Notes under the pieces: model-generated
What the model was told of the DNA's origin: nothing
The model's input: the letters and a program-made list of their open reading frames with translations, nothing else
The model's database searches: none
Source: Chryseobacterium viscerum
GTDB lineage: Bacteria > Bacteroidota > Bacteroidia > Flavobacteriales > Weeksellaceae
Assembly: GCF_002899945.2 (NCBI RefSeq)
Contig: NZ_PPEG02000007.1
Span: 248,001-312,000 of the forward strand
Length of the DNA stretch: 64,000 bases
Direction of reading: 5' to 3'
Program-made: the position numbers and the translations under genes
Part shown: piece by piece, positions 44,505 to 53,665 of the stretch
How the letters are laid out: each line of letters opens with the position of its first letter
Position numbering within the stretch: position 1 is the stretch's first letter

Positions 44505-47500
44505 TTATATTTTTTTCAGAATCTGCCAACCTGCTCCATCGCTTACAATCGTAATCATGTTACTTGGTGTAAGAGTGACAGAGTTTCCTAAATCAATCTT
44601 TTCACTGTTAGAAGGCATTATTACTGTGTTTCCTGTTCCTATACTTTTAATAATATATGTCCTTCCTTTAATTCCTTGTGCAGAAGGTAAAGTTATAGTA
44701 ATGCTTGAGGCAGAATTCGATAAAACAATAGAATGCGTACTATTCAGTGTCGTAGCAGTATTTATGGCATTTACTTTTCTGCTCATGGAGCCATTTACAT
44801 CAAGCATAGAAGTCGGCTGGGCAATATTTATACCTATAGCTCCACAAGCAATCAGAGAAACGGTAATTGGTAATCTGCTGCTGCTGTCACAATTATTAAT
44901 AGTTTGAGCGGCATAATAAGTAGTACCCTCAATAAGCGGGGTGGATAAATCCAGTAGTGTACCTCCGGAAGGAGCATCATACCAGGTAATTCCATTTCCT
45001 ATTGCGGTTAAGTCATCCAGAGTAGAATCTTGGCAGACATTTTGAGCAATACTGCCTGTAGGTGGCACTACACCACAATCAGGATCTGTAGTTGAATAGC
45101 AGGAATTTACCACTTCATAATAGGATCCGGCACAATCGGTTTGAAGTCTTTTGATATATAATGCTTTGTTTATAAGTATAAATTTGAGCTGGGCAATATT
45201 TGAAGATTCTGAATATACGTTTGCTGAATTATTATTGGTAACATTGGAGGGTGCAGAAGCGCCAAAGTGTTGGTAATTAATTACCTGAATAATATTGTGG
45301 ATTAAATCAATATTTAAATAGACTTTAGCAGTTGCTGAAGAACAATTGGTGTTAATCGTAAGATTTACAAACACATTATTCTGAGTACTAGCTAAAGTTG
45401 TGAAATCTTTAATTAAATAATTATTACTGTCAGTTATCTGGCTGGTTGAAATAGGATTGTTACATGTCGTTGGCTGTTCTGTATCATCTATTGTATTATT
45501 GTCTTTATCTAAAGGAGCCCAGCAGGAAGCATTCAATCTAAATATTCCTGATCCACCACAAGTATCGGAATTTTTTTGGATGTAAAGTATATGATTATTG
45601 AGGTAATAAGTAACCTGGGCATTAGTCGTTAGTGTACTTGTAACTGAATTTGTTTCATTGCCTGTAACGGTTGATGTATTAGTATCTCCAAAGTGTTTGT
45701 AAGTAAGAACATTGATTGTATTGTTATCCAAATTGATAATCGCTTTAAGATTATTTACACTCGTCCCACAGGCGGTATAAGCATTCAAATTTACATAGTA
45801 TATGCCTGAAGTTGCCCCATTGAAATTAGTAGCAGTTATAGAAGTATTATTGTTTACAGATGCAGATTGAGGTATTGTATTCGTACATTTTTGTATTTCA
45901 TCAGAGTCACCACCGTCTGCTTTAACATAAGGTTTCCAGCAAGAAGCCTGCAAGCGAATGGTAGCACCCGATCCACAAGCATTTGAGATATGCTTTAAAT
46001 ATAAATTATTGCCCGTAAGTATAAAAGAAATTGTAGCATAAGAATTACTTACACTCGTAACGGTATTCGTATTGTCTCCTGTAACCATAATACTGGCATT
46101 ACCAAAATGACTATATGAGAGGACTGTTATTTTATTGGCTGCTAAATTTACAATAGCAGTTAATTTAGCGAGTGTACTATAGCAATTGGTACTAACATTT
46201 ATATTTACTAAAAATTCACCTGCTGCTGCATTACCAAAATTGGTTACCAGTACTTGATTTCCTGGTGTAAAGTTACTGCTTTGCGGGATATTGTTGACGC
46301 AATTTGCAGAAACATTCCCATCAGAATTTAGCATTAAGCAACTACTGCTATCATAGTTTACATTTAAGAAGTTGGTAATCGTTTTTGTATTGGATTTATT
46401 GTAAATATCCGTTACTGTTAAAGTTACATCTACGCTTCCTGGTGATAAAAATTTTACCTCCGGATTTTGGGAAGATGCACTTGTGCCATTAAGGTAGATA
46501 GGAGCTTTGGTAAATGACCAATTCCAGGTAGCTCCAGCTGTTTTTAAAATACTGTAGTCTGCTAATTTTACTCTTTGATTAATACAGACTTCTTTCACAT
46601 TTGTAGTAGGCTGTGCTATAGGCGTATTATATACTTCGTAAAAGGATGCCTCCTGAATGCCTCGATATCCTGCTATTCTGAGCTTTTCCTGAAAATAGGA
46701 TGGTCTTATATAAATTCTATCGACTGCTGTTTTAGTCATCAATCCATTTGAAAAATCACTCCAGTCAGCCATGTTATTATTTCTATAATAACATTTTGAT
46801 GTACCCATACTATTTGAACCACATATGTATATCCCTCCGTTAGTCCCATATTGATGTATCATATCTTTTACCTGAAATTGACTTAAGGTATTAGAGTCTA
46901 GATCTATCCAGGTCGTTCCACCATCTATACTTCTAAAAACTCTACGTGAAGTATTTGGGCTAAAAGCAGCATTGCTGCTATATGCTAGAAATAATTCATT
47001 AGCATTGGTTTGAGAAATATCAAGATATAAATTTCTTCCATTGGACGTAAAGTCTGCCCCATTAAGTGAGAGGCTGCGTAGATTCCATGTTATTCCACCA
47101 TCAGTTGTTTTCCATAAACCTGAGGATTGCGTTAAAACATACATAACATTGGCATCACTTCTAGTGGTTTTAATATTCCATACTATAGAACCGAAAGTGT
47201 ATAAAACTTTTTGAGAAATACCATTATTATCAGATATCATGATGGAATTATCTTTTCCGACATAGATGATATTACTATTCACAACATTTGAAGTTGTATC
47301 ACTTATTCTCGCTCCATAAAGATAATCTGTATTAGACATTACAAATTCATACGTTTTCGGAACTGAAGTATTATAATTAATATCAGCTTGATAGAATCCG
47401 GAATAGATATCCGAATAATAAATGCTGTTTGGTCTGCTAAAAATAGTTTTACCAACAGGAGATTCACCCCCTCCAAGAGCAATAGCTTTTCTGTTACTCC

Positions 47501-49016
47501 AGTTAGGGTTATATATATGATTACCATTATGATATTGGCCACCCCCCATCTGATCGGTATTAAATCCTACATCAAATCCCCAATAAGCACGTGAAAGGAT
47601 TCCCTTATTTGTGCTTTTCCAATTAGTAAGAGAGGTAAAATTATCAGAAGAAACACTTACCCCTCCATCTGTAGCTAGAACGACCTCACTGTCTCCCACA
47701 AACCTTAGATCTTGTATATCAGGATGAATAGGAAAACTCCCACTATATCCTCCTATAGTTGTGAAATTAAGTCCCCCATCTATTGATTTAAAAAATGTGG
47801 TAACTCCTAAAAAAAATATATTTTGATTACTGGGAGAAATTCCAAATACAAAATCATAAAATCCCTGTGAAAATCCAGTAGCATAAACAGATAGAGGAGC
47901 AAAATTTTCTCCAGAATCTGTACTTTTTATAAGTTCTACATTAGTATCTGATAGAAAAGCAATGGCTACTAAATTTGGATTATCAGCTGTAGTGCCTAGT
48001 AAGTATCCTGATTTTGTAGTAGTTAAGCTGTATGTTGTTGGTTTTAAAATCCAACTGATCCCTGCATCTGTTGATTTATAAAAATCACCAGTATTGGTTA
48101 TTGCATATGCAATGGTATTACTGTTGGGGGCAAAAGTAACATCATGAAAGGTTTTTCCACTTAATTTCTGAGAAAATGTAGCTCCAGAATCATTAGAAAC
48201 ATACACTCCGTTTGTTGTAGCAGATAAAATTGTATTTCCGTCAGCAGACCATACTATTTCGTTACTGTTAGAGATAACTGGTTTTATAGTCCAGGTTATT
48301 CCTCCATCAGTAGTTTGTTTCATCGGAGAACTTCCTATAACAAAAGTATTGGGATTAGTAGGGTGAAATGCAATAGGTCCTCGTGCATCATCTAAAAATG
48401 TCCAGTTTTCGCCACCATCTATGGTTTTAAATAAAGCTCCTACCTCCAATGAAGCAATACGAATTAAAGGGTCAGAAGGAGCAATACCAATATTATAAAC
48501 ATTAGCTTGATAGGGGATATTTGTTCCGCTTGAATTAACTGTTTCATCCGAAGAAACTTGTGACCAAATTATATTGGTCGTAGTCTTGCTTGTTGAATTT
48601 GATTGGTTAATATGCTTAATATAAGCTTCTTTGGATGGAAGACTAAGGAAACCTTCACTATTAATGAATTCTGAAGGAACACTTCGTAAAAAGTAGAGAG
48701 CAAAACGTACAATAGGGATTTCACTAATACTTTCTTCTAACTCATTTTCTTCTTCACGATATTTTTCTTTTCTTTCCTTTTCTTGCTCCTTCTCCTTCTC
48801 CTGTTTTTTTATCCATACATCCATATTATCTTGTAACTTAAAGATATTAATGTGATCAGGATTATTATAAAATTGTTTAGCCCAGTTTGGGGTATCAGAG
48901 GTTTGTACGGGCAAATCAGAGAAATTAATAAAGTCTTTAATACTCATTGATTTATTTTGCCCATAACAATGAGCAGCAAGTAAAAATAAAAGCAAAAAAT
49001 AGATGATTCGTTTCAT
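44505..49016 (-). CDS. Large secreted Asp-box/PKD protein with three novel four-Cys repeats
   Basis: 1503 residues with a signal peptide (1-19). A charged coiled coil lies at about 66-97. A sortilin/BNR-like propeller region (150-800) has eight Asp boxes, for example TIDGGENW (198), TTDGGITW (235 and 637) and SIDGGTTW (696). A PKD-like domain (805-888) follows. Then come three tandem units of about 140 residues, each with four cysteines and a central HFG (C906-C1026, C1044-C1165, C1185-C1306). An Ig-like domain with 'ITWYDAPSGG' (1316-1390) and a C-terminal 'GINIAQPTSMLDVNGS' module (1391-1503) complete it. There is no standard T9SS sorting domain. Probably a surface adhesin or glycan-binding protein. 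Confidence 0.85.
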   Translation of the reverse strand: MKRIIYFLLLFLLAAHCYGQNKSMSIKDFINFSDLPVQTSDTPNWAKQFYNNPDHINIFKLQDNMDVWIKKQEKEKEQEKERKEKYREEENELEESISEIPIVRFALYFLRSVPSEFINSEGFLSLPSKEAYIKHINQSNSTSKTTTNIIWSQVSSDETVNSSGTNIPYQANVYNIGIAPSDPLIRIASLEVGALFKTIDGGENWTFLDDARGPIAFHPTNPNTFVIGSSPMKQTTDGGITWTIKPVISNSNEIVWSADGNTILSATTNGVYVSNDSGATFSQKLSGKTFHDVTFAPNSNTIAYAITNTGDFYKSTDAGISWILKPTTYSLTTTKSGYLLGTTADNPNLVAIAFLSDTNVELIKSTDSGENFAPLSVYATGFSQGFYDFVFGISPSNQNIFFLGVTTFFKSIDGGLNFTTIGGYSGSFPIHPDIQDLRFVGDSEVVLATDGGVSVSSDNFTSLTNWKSTNKGILSRAYWGFDVGFNTDQMGGGQYHNGNHIYNPNWSNRKAIALGGGESPVGKTIFSRPNSIYYSDIYSGFYQADINYNTSVPKTYEFVMSNTDYLYGARISDTTSNVVNSNIIYVGKDNSIMISDNNGISQKVLYTFGSIVWNIKTTRSDANVMYVLTQSSGLWKTTDGGITWNLRSLSLNGADFTSNGRNLYLDISQTNANELFLAYSSNAAFSPNTSRRVFRSIDGGTTWIDLDSNTLSQFQVKDMIHQYGTNGGIYICGSNSMGTSKCYYRNNNMADWSDFSNGLMTKTAVDRIYIRPSYFQEKLRIAGYRGIQEASFYEVYNTPIAQPTTNVKEVCINQRVKLADYSILKTAGATWNWSFTKAPIYLNGTSASSQNPEVKFLSPGSVDVTLTVTDIYNKSNTKTITNFLNVNYDSSSCLMLNSDGNVSANCVNNIPQSSNFTPGNQVLVTNFGNAAAGEFLVNINVSTNCYSTLAKLTAIVNLAANKITVLSYSHFGNASIMVTGDNTNTVTSVSNSYATISFILTGNNLYLKHISNACGSGATIRLQASCWKPYVKADGGDSDEIQKCTNTIPQSASVNNNTSITATNFNGATSGIYYVNLNAYTACGTSVNNLKAIINLDNNTINVLTYKHFGDTNTSTVTGNETNSVTSTLTTNAQVTYYLNNHILYIQKNSDTCGGSGIFRLNASCWAPLDKDNNTIDDTEQPTTCNNPISTSQITDSNNYLIKDFTTLASTQNNVFVNLTINTNCSSATAKVYLNIDLIHNIIQVINYQHFGASAPSNVTNNNSANVYSESSNIAQLKFILINKALYIKRLQTDCAGSYYEVVNSCYSTTDPDCGVVPPTGSIAQNVCQDSTLDDLTAIGNGITWYDAPSGGTLLDLSTPLIEGTTYYAAQTINNCDSSSRLPITVSLIACGAIGINIAQPTSMLDVNGSMSRKVNAINTATTLNSTHSIVLSNSASSITITLPSAQGIKGRTYIIKSIGTGNTVIMPSNSEKIDLGNSVTLTPSNMITIVSDGAGWQILKKI

Positions 49017-49653
49017 TTGTGATGAATTAAAAGAAGATAATTGCGTTTCAATCTTTTCAAATTGAAAGAGTTATAAACTGATTGAAGTTACAAAAAATTT
49101 ATTCTCAACAATCTGGAAAGTTTTCGATTTTTGATGGTTATTATTTTTATCCTGATTGGAGGAAAAGGATTATATTCTAAAAGAAAAGACCATACTTGAG
49201 TTAATAATACTATCTCACTTACGATCTAAGTGAGATAGTATCGTAAATGTTTTTGTATTTTTTAGTAGCCAGAAATCATAGTCTAAGATCCTGAGACTGT
49301 TCCTTTTTCTAAAATTGTATTAAAAGTAAGGGGATTTTCTCCTTAATTTACCATGCGATTACTTGCTAATGTCCCATCATTTGTATAAATATTTAAGAGA
49401 AAGAAAGGTGGAAATTAAGGTTTACAGGCAAAAAAATCATTTTATCTATTAAAATTAATAGATTTTACACTTATCGCGCTATATTTTCCGCTTCGTCGAG
49501 TGACCCTTATATGTTCTTCATTTCACTTCCTGAACTAGGTTGGCAGACCTTCAGTCTGTATTCAGAATGACAGAGTCATAATAATTAAATATCATGATTC
49601 GTGTAAAATCGCATATAATTACCTTAATTTTTTAACAATTCTTGCGGGCTAAT
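49017..49653. other. Long intergenic region with hairpin and repeat-like stretch
   Basis: No gene is seen. It holds the hairpin at 49208-49240. The stretch about 49490-49580 ('CAGTCTGTATTCAGAATGACAG') resembles the TGTCATTCTGAA-type intergenic repeats I recall from Flavobacteriia, but no second copy is in this window. Confidence 0.45.
49208..49240. repeat. Perfect 14-bp inverted repeat
   Basis: TACTATCTCACTTA (49208-49221), loop CGATC, then the exact complement (49227-49240). A T-rich stretch follows on the plus strand, as at the 3' end of a small RNA, but no plus-strand gene precedes it. Confidence 0.6.
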
Positions 49654-50637
49654 CTACTTTGAAGATATTTCCAAAGAATTCATGAATTCTGATGGAGTCA
49701 TATTTTCAACCTGTTTAAAGGCTTTATTAAAAGTAGATTGATGTTTGAAACCTGCAGATGTATATATATGCATTAACGTATAGCGGGGATAATTGATTTT
49801 CATTTCTTCCTTTATATAATTAATGCGGTATGTATTCATGAAGCTTTTAAAATTCATATCCGTATTATATTTAATAGCTCTGGAAATATAAGAGGTGTTT
49901 GTATTGCATTGATGAGCAAGGTCTTGCATTCCGAATTCTGAGTTTTTCCAAGGCTTAGAGTTTTCAAAATAATCTAAAATTTGCAGATAAATACTATCAT
50001 ACATCTGAGAATTTTCAATGTAAATTTTTTCCTCTAGAATAAGAGATTCATTTTCAAAAGATTTAACAAGTATTCTATATTTATTCTCTGATATTTTGAT
50101 GTTGTAATATATTATAAATAGGCCAATGGTGAAAAAAGTGATTAAGATTCTTATATTATTAACATGTACATTTTTATATTTCATCAAATCCGGATAATAC
50201 CTATTGGGTAGAATAGTAATAAATACTATTAATAATAAAATGACTAATGTCCATATAACAACTGTCCTGAATTTAAATAAATTACAAATTCCAAAAGGAA
50301 TGAGTAAAAAATATGTACAAGTTTCGGGAGATGCTTTCCAAACCATAAATAAGAAAAAACTTAAAGCTCCAATTTTTATAACCAAATAAGGGGTTACAAA
50401 GTGTTTCAAAATACTATACTCTAATTTAAATACTACAGCAGCAGTAACAATGACAATTAAAAAAGCTCCAAAAATGAACTCTGCAATATTAGTATTCCCC
50501 TCAAAATATAATGTACCTATGTGTATAGATAAAATAAGAAGAAAAAGAAGATGATAATGGAAAAAGTACATTTTTAAAAGATGATCCATCGAAAATGGAT
50601 CTATGGGTTTGTTGGAATAAAATAAATTTGGTTTCAT
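49654..50637 (-). CDS. Membrane-anchored AraC-family regulator
   Basis: 327 residues. The N-terminal half has about six hydrophobic segments (25-190). It is followed by a linker and a C-terminal AraC helix-turn-helix domain ('MQDLAHQCNTNTSYISRAIKYNTDMNFKSFMNTYRINYIKEEM', 'IYTSAGFKHQSTFNKAFKQVENMTPSEFM'). Such regulators sense a signal in or across the membrane. It is transcribed away from the decayed expression cassette starting at about 50699, so that cassette and perhaps its intact copy at 54013 are plausible targets. Confidence 0.88.
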   Translation of the reverse strand: MKPNLFYSNKPIDPFSMDHLLKMYFFHYHLLFLLILSIHIGTLYFEGNTNIAEFIFGAFLIVIVTAAVVFKLEYSILKHFVTPYLVIKIGALSFFLFMVWKASPETCTYFLLIPFGICNLFKFRTVVIWTLVILLLIVFITILPNRYYPDLMKYKNVHVNNIRILITFFTIGLFIIYYNIKISENKYRILVKSFENESLILEEKIYIENSQMYDSIYLQILDYFENSKPWKNSEFGMQDLAHQCNTNTSYISRAIKYNTDMNFKSFMNTYRINYIKEEMKINYPRYTLMHIYTSAGFKHQSTFNKAFKQVENMTPSEFMNSLEISSK

Positions 50638-50883
50638 ACAAATGTGATCTTTAATGGATAATAATATTTTCTAAGACAGAGGGATAAGATATTACTACTA
50701 AGATAATAAATATATAGATCAATATAATTAATTAAGTTCATTTATAAAAATACTTATATAATTAATTGTTTATCAGTTGTTTGTTTGTTTTTTGAGCGTT
50801 TTTATAAAAGGTATAAATTTATACGAATCAGTTGTTGTAGAAAGTTAAATTTGTATAAAACTTATTTAATATCAATACCATTT

Positions 50884-51050
50884 ATGATGAATAAAAATTT
50901 TTATTTTCTTGTTTTTTTATAAGTTTTTTCAGTTTTGGGCAGGTAGGATTAAATACTACTTTTCCAGAGACGACTCTTAATATGAGAAGGAAAAACCATT
51001 TGGGGGATGTTGATCCTAAAGTAAGAAACTTTTTTTTAGTGACTAACTGA
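50884..51050 (+). pseudogene. Remnant of gene A (VGLNT-type secreted protein)
   Basis: It starts ATGATGAATAAAAATTT like the intact gene at 54213, but a one-base loss near 50918 gives an early stop after 12 codons. In the restored frame it encodes GQVGLNTTFPETTLNMR and KNHLGDVDPK, matching the start of the intact protein (VGLNTTAPEATLDMRG, KNHLGDVDPK). The remaining ~280 residues are deleted and the frame runs into the downstream spacer. Confidence 0.9.
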
Positions 51051-51136
51051 AAGAAAATAATACCAATATCCTATACCAACAAGTTTATTCTAAATACAGA
51101 ATTAGAGGCAGCCTTTAAAACACAAATGTTTATAAG

Positions 51137-51167
51137 TATACTAAGGGAGGAGAGCCTCCCTGGTATA
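51137..51167 (+). promoter_or_regulatory. Intercistronic hairpin, copy 1
   Basis: Core stem AGGGAGG (51144-51150) / CCTCCCT (51155-51161), loop AGAG, extended by TATAC / GTATA. It lies 26 nt before the next start codon. No T run follows, so it is unlikely to be a terminator. The stem is kept in copy 2 while the loop differs. Confidence 0.65.
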
Positions 51168-51193
51168 TATTCCATTATTTAAAAAAACATAAT

Positions 51194-52192
51194 ATGAAAC
51201 TAATAAGTATAATTTTTATAGTAGGCACTAATATTTGTTTAGGCCAAACCACTATTACAAAATCATTTAATGATCCCTCTGTAGGAGATGTAATAAATAA
51301 TTATAATATCAATGGAACGGTTGATAATTCAGCAACAGGAATGAATACTACCTTCAATAATTCAGCTTTGACAGCCGGAGCATCTTCGATTACTAATTAT
51401 GCAACCCCTACAGTCAGTGAAATAGCTGCTTTTCCTGGCTCGAACATTAAAATGAACAATACAGGGAATACCATTTTATACAAATCTACTGCTTCGAAAC
51501 TTGAAATAACGGGAGCTATTACAGCAGATGCGACCTTAAATTTTTCAGCAGACAATGGTACTTTTATTACCTACCCAGCAAGTTATGGACATTCAGAAAC
51601 AGATAATGCACGAGGTACATTCAGTTCTTCATCAGGATCAGGACTGTTCAAAGGAACGGTAACCACTACGGCAGATGCCTCAGGTACTTTATTGATAGGG
51701 ACCAAAACCTATATGAATGTCCTCCGATTAAAGTCTGTACAAAATTTAAACCTATACCAATCTACAGATACCAGTTATCTTTTTTCAATAGGAAATGTAA
51801 CAAGTACTACGTATCTGTATTATGATAATTTGCATAAGTTTCCCTTATTGAATTCGACACAAGGAAATATTACTATTCCTATTTTAAGTATTAATCAGAC
51901 AACTAGCAACGCTCAAGCTTTAGATGAGACCTTTTTAGCTGTCAATGAGCAAATAAAAAATGATTTTTTCTATGTTTTTCCTAATCCGGCTGAGGATTTT
52001 ATAATTATAAATTCTACAAAATCTCGCAATTATACTGCATATAAGATTTATTCTATGGAAGGCAAAATGATAAACTCAGGGAAAATAGAAGAAGGGAAAA
52101 TTCAAATTTCTTATTTGGTTCCCGGGATGTATGCAATAGAATTTTTGGGGAATAGTTTGGAGACTAAACGAATAAAAATCTTAAAAAAATAA
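51194..52192 (+). CDS. T9SS cargo protein with type A C-terminal sorting domain
   Basis: 332 residues with a signal peptide (cut near LGQ, residue 18). The middle is Ser/Thr/Asn-rich beta structure ('SVGDVINNYNINGT'). The C-terminal ~75 residues are a type A sorting domain: 'FYVFPNPAEDFIIINS', 'YKIYSMEGKMINSG', 'ISYLVPGMYAIEF' and the basic end 'KRIKILKK'. It should be exported by the type IX system and attached or released at the surface. It occupies the gene B position behind the decayed cassette, and its first four codons are shared with the giant gene at 55375. The mature function is unknown. Confidence 0.88.
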   Translation: MKLISIIFIVGTNICLGQTTITKSFNDPSVGDVINNYNINGTVDNSATGMNTTFNNSALTAGASSITNYATPTVSEIAAFPGSNIKMNNTGNTILYKSTASKLEITGAITADATLNFSADNGTFITYPASYGHSETDNARGTFSSSSGSGLFKGTVTTTADASGTLLIGTKTYMNVLRLKSVQNLNLYQSTDTSYLFSIGNVTSTTYLYYDNLHKFPLLNSTQGNITIPILSINQTTSNAQALDETFLAVNEQIKNDFFYVFPNPAEDFIIINSTKSRNYTAYKIYSMEGKMINSGKIEEGKIQISYLVPGMYAIEFLGNSLETKRIKILKK

Positions 52193-52202
52193 CTCAATCT
52201 AA

Positions 52203-52313
52203 ATAGTTACTTTATTGGCATCAAGAGGAATTTCAGTTACAGTTATTTGTCCTGGTTCAATGGACACACCTTTCTTCTACGGCCAGGAAACTGATGGTTA
52301 TATGACAAGATAA
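52203..52313 (+). pseudogene. Fragment of an SDR-family gene
   Basis: This frame encodes SRGISVTVICPGSMDTPFF followed by YGQETDGYMTR and a stop. GISVTVICPG-MDTPFF is the C-terminal hallmark of short-chain dehydrogenases. No start, cofactor site or catalytic YxxxK is present, so this is a relic of about 35 codons. The rest of 52314-52493 shows no recognisable gene. Confidence 0.75.
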
Positions 52314-52493
52314 TATAAATCATTAATAAAACTCCCCCTGAACAGGTTAGAAAAATTCATTGATAACTTTTCTGGTTTTCTAAGTATTTTGAAAAATGGC
52401 ATATTTCAAAAGAAAAAGCTCTTGAAAAAATACCATTTGCATGAAAGCTGATGCTAGTAAAACTAAAGAAGTGAAATTTAGCCGATCAGCTAT

Positions 52494-52501
52494 GGGGGGG
52501 G
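52494..52501 (+). repeat. Run of eight G
   Basis: An uninterrupted G8 in AT-rich DNA, 44 nt before the hydrolase GTG. It also lies inside a 22-codon open frame (52441-52509). Tracts of this kind can slip during replication. Confidence 0.7.
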
Positions 52502-52545
52502 CAAAATAATGATATGATTAAATAATAATTTCAAAAATAATTAAG

Positions 52546-53235
52546 GTGAAAAAAGCAAACATTGTATTTGTACACGGTCTTTGGGCTGATGGTTCCGGGT
52601 GGAATGCCCTTATCCCAACTCTTTTAGAAGAAGGACATCAAGTAATTTCGGTTCAGAATCCGTTAACAACTATTGAGGATGACGTAATGGCCACGCAAAA
52701 AGCATTGGCAAGGCTGGAAGGAGTTACTGTGTTGGTTGGACACTCTTGGGGAGGTGCAGTAATTACTGCTGCCGGTAACGATGAGAAAGTAAAATCATTG
52801 GTGTATGTTGCAGCATTAGCACCCGATGAAGGTGAAAATTTGGGAGCATTATCTGAACAATATCCTGCCGAAGCAGCAAAACACCTGCAGATTGCAGATG
52901 GCTTGGTATGGATGGGATTGGAAGGCATGCAAAAATACTTTGCAGGAGACCTTCCTGAAAAAGAGACATCATTAATGTATGCAGTACAGGGCCCGGCATC
53001 AGTAGCTTTATTTGGAGCTCAGGTCACAAATCCTGCGTGGAAAAATAAAATGAACTGGTATATTGTTGGGAAAAACGATCATACTATCAATCCAGATTTA
53101 GAACGTCTTTTTGCAAACAGAATGGGTGCTGCTATTACTGAACTAGAAAGCAGTCATGTACCAATGCTATCACAACCAGAAGCTGTTTTGAGAGTAATCA
53201 GAGAAGCTGCTCGTTGGGCAGAGAGTGAATCTTAA
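52546..53235 (+). CDS. Alpha/beta hydrolase (EstC/salicylate-esterase-like)
   Basis: 229-residue soluble enzyme starting at GTG (MKKANIVFVHGLWADGSGWN). The oxyanion motif HGLWADG (10-16), nucleophile elbow GHSWGG (Ser about 68), an acidic residue in 'VGKNDHTINPDLE' and a catalytic His in 'SSHVPMLSQPEAV' are all present. It has no signal peptide. The fold matches plant methylesterase-like or EstC-type hydrolases. Codon and base use look a little more GC-rich than the flanks, and the gene is surrounded by relics, so it may have been acquired. Confidence 0.85.
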   Translation: MKKANIVFVHGLWADGSGWNALIPTLLEEGHQVISVQNPLTTIEDDVMATQKALARLEGVTVLVGHSWGGAVITAAGNDEKVKSLVYVAALAPDEGENLGALSEQYPAEAAKHLQIADGLVWMGLEGMQKYFAGDLPEKETSLMYAVQGPASVALFGAQVTNPAWKNKMNWYIVGKNDHTINPDLERLFANRMGAAITELESSHVPMLSQPEAVLRVIREAARWAESES

Positions 53236-53422
53236 CTATTTATTGATCTGATAAAGAAGCTCATTATGCTTCGGAAGCGTTTCTTGGGGCAGCCGATGAA
53301 AAAGAAAATACAGCACGCTAATGATACAGCCTATTGAATGTATTAAATATAATAGAATTTTGCGAATTATTTTTTAGGATAAGAATTTATTGTAACGTTT
53401 CGTTCGCGGAAATATTGATATC

Positions 53423-53470
53423 ATAAACCTGTTTAAACTTATTTACATAAAAAAGTTTAAACAGGTTTAT
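53423..53470. repeat. Perfect 18-bp inverted repeat
   Basis: ATAAACCTGTTTAAACTT (53423-53440), a 12-nt loop, then the exact complement (53453-53470). Neither strand has a T run directly after it. It lies in a 316-bp gap between the hydrolase and a tiny lipoprotein ORF. Confidence 0.75.
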
Positions 53471-53551
53471 TATTATTGGGTTTGACGAAAAGTGAAATTT
53501 TGCACTCATCTCTCTATTATTTACAACACCCACTTTCTAAAACTGATTAGG

Positions 53552-53665
53552 ATGAAAATTCTTAAGCTTTTTATTACAATATTTACCACAATTGGGTTAA
53601 CGGCTTGCGAACAAACAATAATTCAAAAAATAGAAACTATTCAAAAAAACAAAAAAATTGACTAA
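53552..53665 (+). CDS. Tiny putative lipoprotein (37 residues)
   Basis: MKILKLFITIFTTIGLTAC is a clear lipoprotein signal with lipobox LTAC (Cys19), followed by 18 polar residues ending KNKKID. The mature peptide would be only 19 residues, in the size range of entericidin-like lipoproteins, or it could be the head of a truncated gene. No similar sequence follows it. Confidence 0.45.
   Translation: MKILKLFITIFTTIGLTACEQTIIQKIETIQKNKKID

Larger units (their letters stand above)
50699..51207 (+). repeat. Decayed copy of the surface-protein expression cassette
   Basis: It matches 54013-54350 and then 55202-55385. Shared parts are the promoter region with TAAATTTG (50846-50853), the gene A start, the intercistronic stretch with a hairpin, and the first codons of gene B (ATGAAAYTAATAA). 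An 851-bp block present in the other copy (54351-55201) is missing here. Confidence 0.88.
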
